This document shows positions 31,854-42,895 of a stretch of DNA of 64,000 nt, one piece after another. A program made the translations under genes and the position numbers. The notes beneath the pieces were generated by a model, which saw only the letters and a list, made by a program, of their open reading frames with translations, was not told where the DNA came from and searched no databases. The stretch's first letter is position 1. Each line of letters opens with the position of its first letter. Origin of the DNA: Xiphydria camelus (lineage: Eukaryota; Arthropoda; Insecta; Hymenoptera; Xiphydriidae); NCBI GenBank assembly GCA_963678675.1, contig OY783195.1, forward strand, positions 27,577,385 to 27,641,384, in the 5' to 3' direction.

Positions 31854-32162
31854 GATAAACAAAATGCGGATGAATCAAGCAAATGTTGCGAACTGACACT
31901 CCTTCAGTCGACTCGATTGATATTTTTGTCGATTCGATAAAAGTATCATCCGAGTCGATTAAAGGAGAGTCAGTTGGCGACAATTCATTGATTCGACTGT
32001 ATTTTTTTTTAATTAATAAATATATTCGATCGTATGTATTCGTCGAACGGTATTTTTATCGAATCGACGAAGCGATGATCGTTTCGATAAAAATATAATT
32101 TGTGTCGATTAAAGGAGAGTCAGTTCGCAACATTTGCTCGATTCAACTGCATTTTGTTTATC
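31854..32162. repeat. Inverted-repeat element with GATAAACAAAATGC ends
   Basis: GATAAACAAAATGC at the left is mirrored by GCATTTTGTTTATC at the right. The pairing continues through GCAAATGTTGCGAACTGAC. The interior has repeated GTCGATT and ATAAAAAT motifs and a second, internal copy of GATTAAAGGAGAGTCAGTT. This is a foldback-like MITE. Confidence 0.7.
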
Positions 32163-32903
32163 GATGTATTTTGCCGTATTTTTTGTTCGGTATACAATGT
32201 TTAAATTCCCGAAGAAAAAAGTCAGACGCAAAATTACGGCAACCCGCCATGCAAAATTTCAAATTTTTTCCTCGAGCTAAAGTAATCTCCTTACGACGGC
32301 GCCCCGGGTTGGAGGCGTCGTGGAAGAAACCAAGCGGGGGTGAGATTTCGGAGCGAAATACCGGCTGATTTCGCGTCTTTGAAGAAACCCATAATTCCCT
32401 CCGTGTCCGTGTACACTCTCACATCGACGGCCAATGAGGTGTACCTAATATACGCGAATATGGCAGCCCCGCTTCGTACGCGCGACGAATACACGCACAC
32501 CTGGTCGATAGACGTACGCATCGAATAAGCCTCGGTGTGTATTATATATACACGTATATATAGAGAAAACGATAAGCAGCGAGTTCGGGGGTGGCTTATT
32601 TATCTCCATAGAAACCCGAGTGAAGCCCAAGGTCACACAGACTCGCCACCTCCGGCCGAGCCACCCCCGTCTGTGTTGTGTCTAGACCCCCCTAACCCCC
32701 GCCCCTCGATCTACCGCCGAGTTCCTCCCCACGCCTCGAACGAACCACGACTCGCACCCTTTTCGCGCGTAACGCGCGCCAATTATATTCTCCCGACGCC
32801 TCTGTCGTTGTCGTCGATTCTATCATGGGTGGACTGAATTTTTTAAACCGCGGGCTTTCTGGGGAAAAAGTGACGCGGTCCCTTCTTTGGAGTTCATTGT
32901 AAA
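32163..32903. other. Intron 2 DNA, no gene seen
   Basis: Mixed sequence with a TATA/TACG-rich stretch at about 32540-32562. No exon and no repeat family of this window was recognised. Confidence 0.35.
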
Positions 32904-33130
32904 GGTAAAAGTGGAAGGTAAATAGAGAAGCTCTCTCCAGTTGAAGTGCGAGTTAAATGTCGATTATCTTGAAAACAATTAGCGGCATCGAAAAAAAGTT
33001 TAAACGAAAGATGCTCGTCTGTGTTTCAGCTATGAAAAAGCTGCTCTTGATTTTTCACGTATCTCCGTTGTGTTACGAGTTAATCGCGTTCAAAGTTAAA
33101 CGGAAATTGGAGCCTTTATCACACTTTTAT
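32904..33130 (-). repeat. Dispersed repeat M
   Basis: It shares with 24895-25075 and 52590-52810 the order CGATTATCTTGAAAACAATT, GTTTAAACGAAAGATG, ACGTATCTCCGTTGTGTTACGAG and GTTCAAAGTTAAAC. The edge is about 125 bp before exon 3. Confidence 0.55.
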
Positions 33131-33254
33131 AACCCCTGTGCGCATCGGAGCGACGCATACACACACGCGATCGATTTTTGTCGGGCACGTCCTTCGAGCG
33201 GATAATCCTCGAAATCGTCCGAACACCCTGTCACGAGACTTTCCTCTGTTTCAG

Positions 33255-33323
33255 CAATGCAACCCCCACGAGAAGGACGGCGACTACTGGGGCGGCGGCC
33301 GAGGCGCGAAACAGGGCTACGAG
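33255..33323 (+). CDS. rn: Zinc-finger transcription factor (rotund/squeeze-like), coding exon 3
   Basis: This is a 69-nt exon in phase 0 at both ends. The acceptor is CCTCTGTTTCAG ending at 33254 and the donor is GAG then GTGAGG at 33324. It encodes 23 residues, CNPHEKDGDYWGGGRGAKQG in the middle, which are polar, Gly-rich and probably disordered. It follows the 25.7-kb intron 2 and is separated from exon 4 by only 99 bp. The call rests on the two clean splice sites and on frame continuity with the exons around it. No domain is visible. The small size and phase 0 would allow the exon to be skipped without shifting the frame. Confidence 0.7.
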
Positions 33324-33422
33324 GTGAGGCGGCCCCTTTAACGCGTTAATTAGTCGATCAGCCCGGTTAACGTCAATTGAGCTTAATTTCTACTTGGTGA
33401 AGCGCAGCACTTTCTGTTGCAG

Positions 33423-33459
33423 GCCAAGATGAACGCGGACCACAATCAGCTGCAGAAAG
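33423..33459 (+). CDS. rn: Zinc-finger transcription factor (rotund/squeeze-like), coding exon 4 (micro-exon)
   Basis: This is a 37-nt exon between the acceptor CACTTTCTGTTGCAG (ending 33422) and the donor GGTGAGT. It encodes AKMNADHNQLQK plus the first base of a split codon. That base G pairs with GC at the start of exon 5 to give glycine, so the phase-1 junction closes exactly onto the next exon. Skipping this exon alone would shift the frame. The sequence is polar and carries no recognised motif. The perfect phase match with exon 5, 14.5 kb away, is the best evidence that it is real. Confidence 0.7.
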
Positions 33460-33664
33460 GTGAGTGAACTCTCGGGCGGATATCGGGTCCTCGCTCATTC
33501 CACGGGGCGGCGATCCTCTCGGCCACTGGGCGCAATTCCGTTCCGTGTGCCATCATCGCGTTCCCTCTTACGAGCCGCGGGCTCCTTATTCGTGGAGAGA
33601 GATATACAAGAGCGGCAGAACGATCGTCGCTGCGTTTACTTTTTCGGCGCACCCGGGGAATTCG

Positions 33665-34310
33665 GGTTTCTCGTAACCTTTTTTTTTATCGCAAATTCGA
33701 AAAATCTCGACAAAATTATCAACCCTGTATTTTCTCATTTTTCATTTTCGGCGTTATTTGAGCTAGACGTCATCGCGTTGTGTGTGACCTATCTCTCTCG
33801 CACTCGTTGATTGGCATAAGTGCGTCTCTCTTGCGTTTCGATGACTTTACAACAACGCTGTAGAGAGAAACGCTCTTGAGACTGCGAATAATTATTTTTT
33901 CAGACATTTTCTTTTTCGTGTGATATTCAAATGTTTGGCACGCGAGGCGTCTTTCGTCGGTTACGAAGCGTCGCAGTTCTTTAACAAATCTTTTCTGTTA
34001 GTTTCGAAAAATTAAAAATCATCAACCCCGTATTTTTTCATTTTTCAGTTTCGTCGTTATTTGAATTGAAAAATGTCATTTTGAAATGCAGCTGCGTTGT
34101 CGAATTGTATTCTGTCTCTCTCTCGCACTCGTCGATCGGCATAACTGCGTCTCTCTTGCGTTTCGATGACGTCACAACATCGTAAAGAGAAATAACGCTT
34201 ACACACAACTCAGCGAATAATAATTCTTTTCGACATTTTCTCTTTTATGTGACATTAAATATGTATACGGATTACAAATTGAATCGAAAAATATGAATAT
34301 CTTTTTTATA
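33665..34310 (-). repeat. Repeat R, two adjacent copies
   Basis: Two head-to-tail copies (about 33665-33930 and 33945-34310) share ATCAACCCYGTATTTT, CATTTTTCAKTTTCGKCGTTATTTGA, CGCACTCGT, GGCATAASTGCGTCTCTCTTGCG and TTTCGATGAC. The second copy carries a perfect CRE, TGACGTCA, at 34167-34174. The first copy has the diverged form ATGACTTTACAA. The second copy is closely similar to the reverse complement of 41396-41750. Confidence 0.75.
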
Positions 34311-35639
34311 TGAGACGACCGAATCGTCGACCGAGGGACGAACGCTGCGCATCCGGCGAATCCAGATGCGTCGCGCTTCCCGCTCGTCGATCGCTAATTC
34401 TTTCCGACGGAACTCGACCTACACGCGCGCGCGCTCGGTCTAAGAAAGAGAGAGAGAGAGAGAAATGAAGAGAGAGAAAAGAAGGGAGAAAGGAGAAGAC
34501 AAGACGGATATACAGTCGTACAGATATTACGTAGGTGCGAAGAGAGACGCGCAGCCGACGGATGGGACGCGGGAGGGACAAAGACATCGGACGCGTACGT
34601 GTAACACAGACACACCTATGCGAGAAGTAGAGAAGTCCCGGGACCCGCTCGACGAACGCGTCGAGTGTGCCAAGAACCGGTTGGTGATTTTGCATCCGTG
34701 ACGTAAGATCGCCGATTAGAGAGACCCGACAAAAACATGTGCGAACGCGAATTTATCATACGGCGCCCGCGTTGCGCGCGCGCGCGCCGCCGTCGGAGCG
34801 CCGTTCGATTTTTCATTTTTTCTCTCCCGTCTCCCTCCTCCCTCTCTCTCTCTCTCTATCTATCTTTCCCTTGCTCCCAGACCGAAGAGCGAGAGAGAGA
34901 AATTTCTTCGCCTTCTCCCCGCGCGCGCGCCGCTGAAGTGGACGTCCGTTATTCGCGGAAGGATTCCTCGCCCGGAATCGAATGGTTTTATCGTCTCTCA
35001 CGAATATCTCCGGACGCGGTCGCCTTTATTCCGGGAAGGTTACACGGAGAATCTTCGATTCTCGCTGGTCCTCCGCGACGAAACGGCGCATCTCTGCGTT
35101 CCTCTTTTTTCTTCAGTCGTCCATTCGCCTTGCGAACGAAACGCCGACGCGGGTGGTGCATTTTCTTCGGGGGATCTTCGCGAAGCAAGGAGCGCGTCGC
35201 GACGCGGAGCGGGAGAACTCCGTCATGGAAGTATTCACGCGTCCGGCCGTTCTCTCGAAACGCGTACGGCCGTTCTCGTTGATGTGTTTGCGAGCGTCGG
35301 CAATGACCCAGGCGTCGAGGTTCCTCGTTAATTCCCTTCCGCCTCGACAGACTCCGCCGGCAGGAATTGAGTAATCGACGGCTACGCGCGGCTCGTCGTA
35401 AAAGGTGAAGCACGTTTCCATAAGTGTTTTCACTGTCAATGCCGCCGCCGCGGCGACTCGAGTGTGCCGCGCGCGCGTCCGGTTGTCGATCCCCGATCAC
35501 CGATGAAATAGCCCATATCGCGCGTCTTTTCTCTTCGCTATCGCGAATCGGCGACTCCTCGCCCGTGCGAGAACGTCGCTGCGGTCGCTCGACGAGCTTT
35601 CCGCGCTCTCGCGCGTCGCGACGCGAGGAGAGCTCGTTT
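34311..35639. other. Intron 4 DNA, no gene seen
   Basis: GC-rich with GAGA tracts at about 34445-34462 and CT tracts at about 34840-34860. Overlapping frames on both strands have no domain I recognise. Confidence 0.4.
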
Positions 35640-35872
35640 ACGTGTAGTTTGGTTTTCTCATAAAAAAATAGTCATATTTTTCGATTCAATTCGTCATCCG
35701 TATGCCTACGTATTTCATATCACGCGCAAAGGAAAATGCTCGAAAAAATAATTACTCGCTGAGTTATAAGCGCGATTCTCTTTGCAGCGTTGTGACGTCA
35801 TCGAAACGCAAGAGAGATGCACTTGTGCCAAGCAACGAATGCGAGAGAGATTGCCTTACGATGCGTTTCCCA

Positions 35873-36132
35873 CACGTGGGAAAATAATTGGGTTGAAATG
35901 AGAGAACGCATCCAATTAAACGTGTTTAGTTATTCTAACCAAAATGCTGGTCAGTTGAACCAAATATCAAGTAATTCTGACGAAATTTTTCGTTATTCCA
36001 ACCAAACGCTTAGTTAATCTAATTAAAAAGTAGGCAGTCTAACCGAACGAATGGAGGATCCATATTTCACCAAACGATTTAGTCGTCATCTCCAAGATTT
36101 TGCTTCAATCGATCAAGTTATTCTTCTCGGTG
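35873..36132 (+). repeat. Family A MITE in repeat R, CA target duplication
   Basis: The element is CACGTGGGAAAATAATTGGG to TATTCTTCTCGGTG, with CA on both sides. It contains ATGGAGGATCCATATTTCACC and CCAAACGATTTAGTCGTC. Confidence 0.75.
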
Positions 36133-36269
36133 CAGCTTAAATAAGATTGAAAAAAAAATGATGAAATACGTGGTGAGTAATTTTGTCCAAATTAATCGAA
36201 TCTGCAAAAAAAAAAGGAGAGATTGTCTTATAATGCGATGACAGCTGCACTTTTAAATATCGTTGTTCA

Positions 36270-36695
36270 CACTGAGAAAAATAATTGGGTTAAAATGACA
36301 AAACGCATCTCAGTAGGTACCTCAGAACTAAACAGTATTAATTTCATTTTTTTTCGAAAACCGTATTATTTCCTCATTCTGCTATTTTACACTGAAAATA
36401 GCAGAATGAGGAAATAATACGGTTTTCGAAAAAAAAAAAATGGAATTGATACTGTTTAACTCTGAGGTACTGATCTGATTGAACGTGTTTAGTTACTCTA
36501 AGCAAATGTTTAGCTATTCTAAGCAAATCTTTAATTATTCTAACCAAATTTTTAGTTATTCCAACCAAACATTTAGTCATTCTAATCAGAAATGTATCAG
36601 TTTAATCAAACAGAGGAAAGATCCATATTCCATCAAACGGTTTAATCGTCATCTCCAGGATTTTGGTTAAATCGATCAAGTTATTCTTCTCAGTG
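36270..36695 (+). repeat. Family A MITE in repeat R, holding a palindrome, CA target duplication
   Basis: The element is CACTGAGAAAAATAATTGGG to TATTCTTCTCAGTG, with CA on both sides (36268-36269 and 36696-36697). A long palindrome replaces part of its left interior at 36310-36473. Confidence 0.75.
36310..36473. repeat. Near-perfect long palindrome (hairpin element)
   Basis: The arms are about 36310-36388 and 36395-36473 around the 6-nt loop ACACTG. Each arm reads outward-in as CAGTA, CCTCAG, TAAACAGTAT, a T-run, TCGAAAACCG, TATTATTTCC, TCATTCTGCT, ATTTT, with few mismatches and a short indel. Such a dyad forms a strong hairpin in DNA or RNA. Confidence 0.9.
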
Positions 36696-36790
36696 CAGCT
36701 TAAATAACGTTGAAAAGGTTGAAATGATGAAATTTTGTCGAAATTAGGTATTCGAATCCGCGAAAAAAAAAATTCGTAAGGAACAAACCG

Positions 36791-37369
36791 AGTTAGATTC
36801 TTATCTCTCGTCTCTGTCGCCTCCGTCTCTTTCCTCCTCGGTTCCGTGGGCGCGCGGGTAAATGATTTCTTCGAAGCCGCGATAAAGTATTTTTCGTTCC
36901 AGAGAGAGAGCAGTAATATCGAATATCATCCCCGCGATAGAGTGCACTCCTCGTAGATAAATTCGGGGAACTTTACGATCGCGTGGCGCGTATCTGTAGC
37001 CGGCACTACCCGCGCGCGAACGCCGAATGGAAGCTATCGCGCGTCGTATCGCGCGGTTCTCCACATCGGCCTCCTTTTCCTCCTTCCGCGCGCGGCGTCA
37101 CCGATCGCCTCTGAGGAAACGCTCCCGATGACGTTCCACGTTTCGGGATCGTTAATTGGACCCGCGATAGACCTCGTCCCACGGGGGCCCGGGACTCGAG
37201 CGGGCCCGCGTTGCCCCGAAGCTCCGGGCCGGTCGAGGCGTTTCGTGCGTAGCTGTATATATACACGCGTAGAGCCGCGCGCGGCGCGGAGTTCGACGAG
37301 CGAGATTGCGCAAGCGGTAAGACCCCCCTTAATGCACAGATCGCATGACGCCCGAATCGCTCGGTGTCG

Positions 37370-37425
<56 letters not shown>

Positions 37426-37894
37426 GAATGGAGTGGAAGGCTGAGGCGGGGGGAGCCCCCAAGGCTGACTCTCCCGCCTCTATTATTATAATCGCTCACC
37501 AAATAGTACAAAATAGCCGTGGAATTTCGGGGCATTTTGAAATTTTCGTTACCGCGAGAACGAGAGGTCCCGTACGCACGAACGCAACACCCGCGGGTCG
37601 CTCGCCCGCGTGGCGGTGAGGAATGATTTTTCATCGTCATCCCGACACTCTCGTCCCGCGTTCTCTCCGTTCGCTTCCGCCTCGCCCGCGCGGACGAATA
37701 AACTCGCGGCTAGGTGCGCCCCTCGCGATGGGTAATTAGTCGAGATCGAGTAACTTCGATCGATCAGAGAGCCTTCTCCCGCGCGGTTCGACGAAAATCA
37801 TCCTACGGCTGATTCAAACTGCTTCGAAGGTCGCGACCGCGTGACGCTCGCGGCTGTGTACCACGTGAGTCCGAACTTAGTCAGCAGGAAAAAA
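36791..37894. other. Intron 4 DNA, no gene seen
   Basis: GC-rich sequence around the long GA tract. No exon or repeat family was recognised. Confidence 0.4.
37373..37424. repeat. (GA)n microsatellite, about 26 units
   Basis: An uninterrupted GA tract of about 52 bp, the longest in the window. Its mirror CT tracts occur elsewhere in the introns. Confidence 0.95.
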
Positions 37895-38110
37895 CACCGC
37901 GAGGATAGTTTATTAAGAGTTAATAAGCGTAATTTCAAATACACGTACGACGGCGAAATTCAAACAGCTATCTCAACGGATTCAATCGTTCCAAATAAAT
38001 GTTGCGATGTGATTAACGAATATTTATTTCGACCAATGTGCAATGTTTCTTTCGCTATAGGTATACTCGAAGAAATATTTATTAAGTGCAAATAAACTGC
38101 TTTTTCGGTG
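37895..38110. repeat. Family C MITE, diverged
   Basis: It runs from CACCGCGAGGATAGTTTATT to AAACTGCTTTTTCGGTG and shows AGAGTTAATAAGCG and repeated AAATATTTATT motifs. It aligns by eye with 10529-10821. Confidence 0.55.
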
Positions 38111-39310
38111 AAGCTTCAATCGCTATTATCTCATTATTTACGAACTTGTAGCCTACATCGATGTAAGACTTTATTACAGGTAAAAGTGTAATCTTAAAAA
38201 AAATATTACACAAACACACGGGCCGTGGATAACGAGATAACAGCGATTCGAGTCTTTTTTTTCCTGGCTTCGGACTCGCCGGTTTACCACGGCACCTCCG
38301 CTACAAAGTCGACGCGAAATTTACGGAGAGGCGAAACGACGCGACGGGCCCGTCGTCGCTCGCGTACTTATCGAACGCGCCGGACGGTGTTTCCAACTCG
38401 GCGAAAATAACGGCGGCCGAGACAACGCGGACGAAATAACATTTTCGTCCGCGCGCTTCTTTCTTTTTCCCCTCCCTTCCACCCGTGTGTGCGCGCCTCC
38501 CGCCCCTTCTTTTTCAATTATCCTGCCTAAGGAGGCGTACACCCCGACGTATACAGTACGCGCGCTCCCGTCCGCACATACATAAATGCATGTGCGGTCG
38601 CACACGCGCGCGCGCTCGAGCCCGGAGAGAGAGGGAGTGAGAGAGAGAGAGAAAGAGAAAGAGAGACAGAGAGCGCGCGCGACGTTTCGTGAGCAGAGCT
38701 CGTATCAAAGGACACCGCTCTGCTCTATGATGATGGCCGCGCATTAAAGTCATGCACCTGTTGTGCCCGACCAACACCATCGCGAAGGGAGTACGAGAGC
38801 CGAGGCCTCTCACGGGCGAGCGCGGTGGCTTGCGCTCGCGCGCATGCGCGGTGCCTCTCCTCGAAGGCGACTTCGCTCTCGCCGCCGTGCGCGCGCTCCT
38901 CTCCGGAGCCTCCGCGGGAGCTCGGCGGCCGGAGTCACTCTCGTCCTGTAGCAGTATTTCATGTTTTTGCGTCTACGGCAAAGTTTACTGCCAATTAAAA
39001 CGGTCTGCGGGTCCCCTGATGATGTGGGGGATCCCCCTGACGCGTCGCTCGATCCGCGATCGACCTACGCGCCGCGCGGCCTCGCGCGCGAACCGTCCAT
39101 GTAAATCGACGCGCGCGCGTACGGCGCGATAGATCCGTCCGTCGATCGTTTCGTCGCGCGCGCGCAATCTTCGCTCGCACTTCCGGCATCGCCCGCGGAG
39201 AACGCTCTCGCGCGTCGAGATTGAAAGCTGTGCTGATTTCGCGCGAATCCGTTAGCGATCATCGATCCGGCGCGTAGTGCCGATTATTATCTACTTAGAA
39301 ACGTGATTTC
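38111..39310. other. Intron 4 DNA, GC-rich, no gene seen
   Basis: CpG-rich sequence with a GAGA tract at about 38625-38672. Frames around 38514-38951 on both strands are low-complexity. Confidence 0.4.
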
Positions 39311-39535
39311 CACGCCGGAAAAAAATGAATCGTAGCATTTTTGCAAAGCTTGTGGTAAATTTTGCGACGAGGTTGATTTGTTGTTTTGATAGCTGCAATT
39401 TCGGTAAGAATTATAGTAAAACTTGTACAGTAAAACTAGCTGCTTCGACTAAATATTCATTCGAATAACTGTATATTCAGTCGGCCGCTCGTGAATTCGA
39501 AATTTCGTCGAATCAAACGATTTTTTTTTCTCAGT
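39311..39535 (+). repeat. Family G MITE, diverged
   Basis: It runs from CACGCCGGAAAAAAATG to GATTTTTTTTTCTCAGT. It shares AGCTGCTTCGACTAAATATTCATTC and CGGCCGCTCGTGA with the intact G copy at 7794-8032. Confidence 0.55.
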
Positions 39536-39536
39536 G

Positions 39537-39755
39537 TTGACTACAAACTAACTCGGATTAATTTAACAAAGCAGTGAAGTTGAATTAACTATACATTTAC
39601 CGAAAAAAAAACGAATTTTATTGAACGAAACCAAAGAATGTACCTAGTTATTCCAACTACACACAGTCCAGCCAAACACACGATGGCTGGTTTGACGAAA
39701 TTTAACCTTCAACCGAACAATTTGCTTGGAACACAACTACATTTTTTTCTCAGCT
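39537..39755 (+). repeat. Family L MITE
   Basis: It shares AACTCGGATTAATTTAAC, ACACAGTCCAGCC and ACAATTTGCTTGGAA with 8070-8258. It ends CATTTTTTTCTCAG. Confidence 0.6.
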
Positions 39756-40560
39756 CTACGTACCGGGCGGAGCCTTACGAGAGGAACGGCATATCGTACG
39801 GCGATATTATATCGCGGCGACAAAAAGCGATGGAAAATCAGACCAGAGAGTACTCACCGTACAGCCGTACCAACGGCGCGCAATCAGGCGCCGAGCGGCG
39901 CGGGGCGCGGAGAGGGGGGCGATCGCAATTAGCGCGATTATTAATAATCATAACAGCCCATCAAAATTACGTAAAGTTCCGTACCCACACGCGCGTACCG
40001 TGCCGCGCTCCCGCGTGTGGGTATGTGTAACGACACAGGTGCCCGATTGTCAAGGTCACCTGGTCGTTGATTTTTAAAAGTGACTGCCTCGTCTCTCCTG
40101 CAGCAACACCGCTCGAACGCGCGCGCGACCGGTTTTGCGCCAAACGCAAATTCGTTCGAACGAAGACATTAAGAGTAGACGCGCGAGTTTCCTTATATAA
40201 TGGGGCCCGACGTCGTAACCTTCCCCCGGTCTTTTCGAAAGTGCATCGGTTTCTTTTTTTTACTTCGACCGGTCGCGGGCCCTGCGCTCGACACACGTCG
40301 CGCGTCCAGCCGCGGCCAATACCGTTTCAGGGTCGCGCCCGAGGCTCCTATATACATACGTAATACCGTCGATCGGACGAATCGCTCGTTATCGCGAACG
40401 GCTGTAGAGTCGCTTCGCGATCGCGGCGTCCACGAATCGACCGCTCCGCGACTTCCAGACGATGACGTACCGTTTCCACATCCCGAGGCGGATGCGATCG
40501 ACGTCGTGCGGTGGTTAATCTGCTTTGGAATTTCGTCGCTCGTCCTTGCGCGACTTTGTG
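39756..40560. other. Intron 4 DNA, no gene seen
   Basis: GC-rich. An open frame after the CTCAG at 39753 looks exon-like, but that CAG is the end of a family L MITE, so I do not call an exon. Confidence 0.4.
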
Positions 40561-41045
40561 CACCCGGAGAAATTTTATAAATTGCACGGTAATGTTAGTT
40601 TATTGATATCACAGAATACGTTTTCGTTTGCCGCGGCAATATTTATTTCTACTTTACCAGAATATATAGTTGTTTTAACGATACGTAGCGGTTATTTCGG
40701 TAATGCGCATTGCTTTCGTCACATTTGGCATTGCTGTGTTGCACTGTAAAACGAATTTGTGTTAAATTTTATATAATTTTATGTAAAACTTTTATCCAAT
40801 ACTTGATTATGAAAATTAATATAATTCGTTATGAAATTTATAAGGGTAATTTCATAAGGAAATATGTCAATTTTCATAATCACATACCTATTGGAAGAAA
40901 GCTTTGTATAAGAGTAAGCATATTAAAAATACGATTTTTTTTATTATGTACCTATACCTACTGTTTAGTTAATCCGTTATTTAGCCCTAAAGTATAGCTA
41001 TCAGAACTATGCTAATTTCCGTGTGGTTACATTTCTCTCAATGTG
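40561..41045 (+). repeat. Family F MITE interrupted by family D
   Basis: The left end is CACCCGGAGAAATTTTATAAATTGCACGG and the right end GTGTGGTTACATTTCTCTCAATG. The F marks GCACGGTAATG, TTTACCAGAATA and GTATAGCTATCAGAACTATGC are present. Confidence 0.7.
40742..40949 (+). repeat. Family D MITE nested in family F
   Basis: It starts CACTGTAAAACGAATTTGTG and holds TTTTATCCAATACTTG, AAAATTAATATAATTC, TTTTCATAATCACATA and GAAAGCTTTGTATAAGAG. The right end is approximate. Confidence 0.65.
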
Positions 41046-41395
41046 CCTTCGATCGAAGCGCGATCGTCGAACGAGCTTTCGTCAGTTTTGTCGAAAAGCC
41101 CACGGATCGCGAGATAATAACTTTGACATTCGCGTAACCGCGTCTCGGCGCGTGTAACTCGAAATCGGCGACGATTAAATTCGACGACGCGCTATATAGC
41201 GGCGTCCAATTTCTTCCGACTGGGGAAAGACACGCGATTCGGTGGTGCGTAATGGATCGCTAATTTATTCTCCGTCTCCTTCGTATTTCGCATCCGCCGC
41301 GATATAAATCGCGATACCCGGGAATCGACCGTTTCCCGTTAAAACGCGCCGATTGGCGATCTTTCGTCGCGAGGAGGGACGGAAATTCAATTCGG
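41046..41395. other. Intron 4 DNA, no gene seen
   Basis: Short GC-rich stretch with CG-dense words. I see nothing in it. Confidence 0.4.
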
Positions 41396-41750
41396 TCTTC
41401 TCATAAAAAAAATATTCACATGTTTTTTTATTCAATTCGTAATCTGTACACATATTTTATATCGCGCGAAAAAATAATTATTAGCTGAGTTATACGCGCA
41501 TTTGTCTCTGCGGTGTTGTGACGTCATCGAAAGACAAGAGAGACGCACTTATGCCGATCCACGAGTGCGAGAGAGACGGGCTCGCAATTCGACGACGTGG
41601 CTGCATTTCAAAATGACATTTTTCAATTCAAATAACGACGAAACTGAAAAATGAAAAAATACGGGGTTGATAATTTTTAATTTTTCGAAACTAACAGAAA
41701 AGATTTGCTAAAGAATTGCGACGCTTCGTAACCGACGAAAGACGTCCCGC
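41396..41750 (+). repeat. Repeat R, long copy with CRE
   Basis: The best copy of R. It includes TTCAATTCGTAATCTG, TTATATCGCGCGAAAAAATAA, GAGTTATACGCGC, a perfect CRE TGACGTCA at 41519-41526, CAAGAGAGACGCACTTATGC and AAAATGAAAAAATACGGGG. It ends near AACCGACGAAAGACG. Its reverse complement is closely similar to 33945-34310 over about 350 bp. Confidence 0.8.
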
Positions 41751-42240
41751 GCGCGAACGACCGGCGTGACTACGACGCGACGATCGGAAGAGATCGGCGA
41801 GAACCCGGAGGGAAGAGTGCCGCGCGGCTTCGCGACGCTCTATACGGATGACACGGTACAAAAACAATTTTACGTGTATAATGGAAATAATTGTCAAGTT
41901 CCCACGGTCATCAGCGCGTTTGTTAGACGCGCTCGCGAGAGGAGGAGGCCGCGCGCGCACGCAGTCCGACGCTTCGCGCTTAATGGAATACCCGCTATCT
42001 TCCTCCGCCTCTTCGTTTTCCGCCGCCGCGTCGTTCTCCCTTCGCTCTACTCGCTCTTCGCGCCGGAACTCGCGCGCGCGAAAGCCACGGGAAGAACCGA
42101 CTTCGCAAAAATCGCACGCACGCTCGTCCCGCCCGAGGTCTACACGTTTAGTACGATTCCCGGATAATTAATCTACCCTCTCCCCCGCCCAACGAATCCG
42201 CGCTCTCGGTCGCGCTACGCTCTTTTCCTTGTTTTCCTCT
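41751..42240. other. Intron 4 DNA, no gene seen
   Basis: CpG-rich sequence with Arg/Ser-rich frames in several phases. No exon was recognised. Confidence 0.4.
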
Positions 42241-42257
42241 GCTCCGCTCGCAAAAAG

Positions 42258-42480
42258 AGAGAGAAAGAGAGATAGATAGATAGATAGATAGATAGATTGT
42301 TTATTATTCAAGTAGAACAACTTTTGTGTTCTGCAAGCAGAGCACAGTGTACAAGCAAAGTAAGAGTAGTGATTAAATGTAAAAATATAGGAAATATTTT
42401 TACATTTATAAAATTAACAATTTTATTAGAAGAAGAAGAAGAAGAAGCGTTTATGTTGCTCTAGGGCAAGCCCTTTAAGA
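42258..42480 (-). repeat. GATA microsatellite joined to a possible LINE 3' tail
   Basis: A GA stretch passes into (GATA)n at about 42271-42298, then GATTGTTTATTATTCAAGTAG and about 150 bp ending in an AGA run and a GCTCTAGGGCAAGCCC stretch. Read on the minus strand, the sequence ends AATAAACAATC(TATC)n, the form of a non-LTR retrotransposon 3' end. No reverse transcriptase is visible. Confidence 0.4.
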
Positions 42481-42690
42481 GCACACAAGAAAGTACATTT
42501 TAAAGTAATTAACTAACAATAAGTAAGTCATAATAACACAAGTAACAATAAGTAAATAAGTAAGGTAGAAAAATAAGGTCAATAACTAAGTAAGTAACTA
42601 AAACAGTAACTGTAATGGTAAGAATAAAAAATAAGAAATAAACAAATATAAAAATAAACAAATATAAGAAATAAACAAATAATTAGAGAG

Positions 42691-42732
<42 letters not shown>

Positions 42733-42857
42733 AAAATTGATTCGCTCTGAGACTAGGTCTCCTGAGAGCTCACAACAACGAATACAGAAAAACGACAACA
42801 GAAAAATACAGTGTCCCGCGCGTGATCGAAGCGGCGGGTGTTCGTTCCAAATTCCAA

Positions 42858-42895
<38 letters not shown>

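Larger units (their letters stand above)
35640..36790 (+). repeat. Repeat R composite split by two family A MITEs
   Basis: R sequence occupies about 35640-35872 (with CRE TGACGTCA at 35793-35800), 36133-36269 and 36696-36790. Family A elements sit at 35873-36132 and 36270-36695. On the right of both A insertions the R sequence resumes as CAGCTTAAATAA, so both lie at the same position of R. Confidence 0.65.

Noticed and set aside
39756..40030. Exon-like frame after TTTTTTTCTCAG
   Set aside because: That CAG is the conserved right end of a family L MITE. The phase-1 junction from exon 4 already fits exon 5 exactly.
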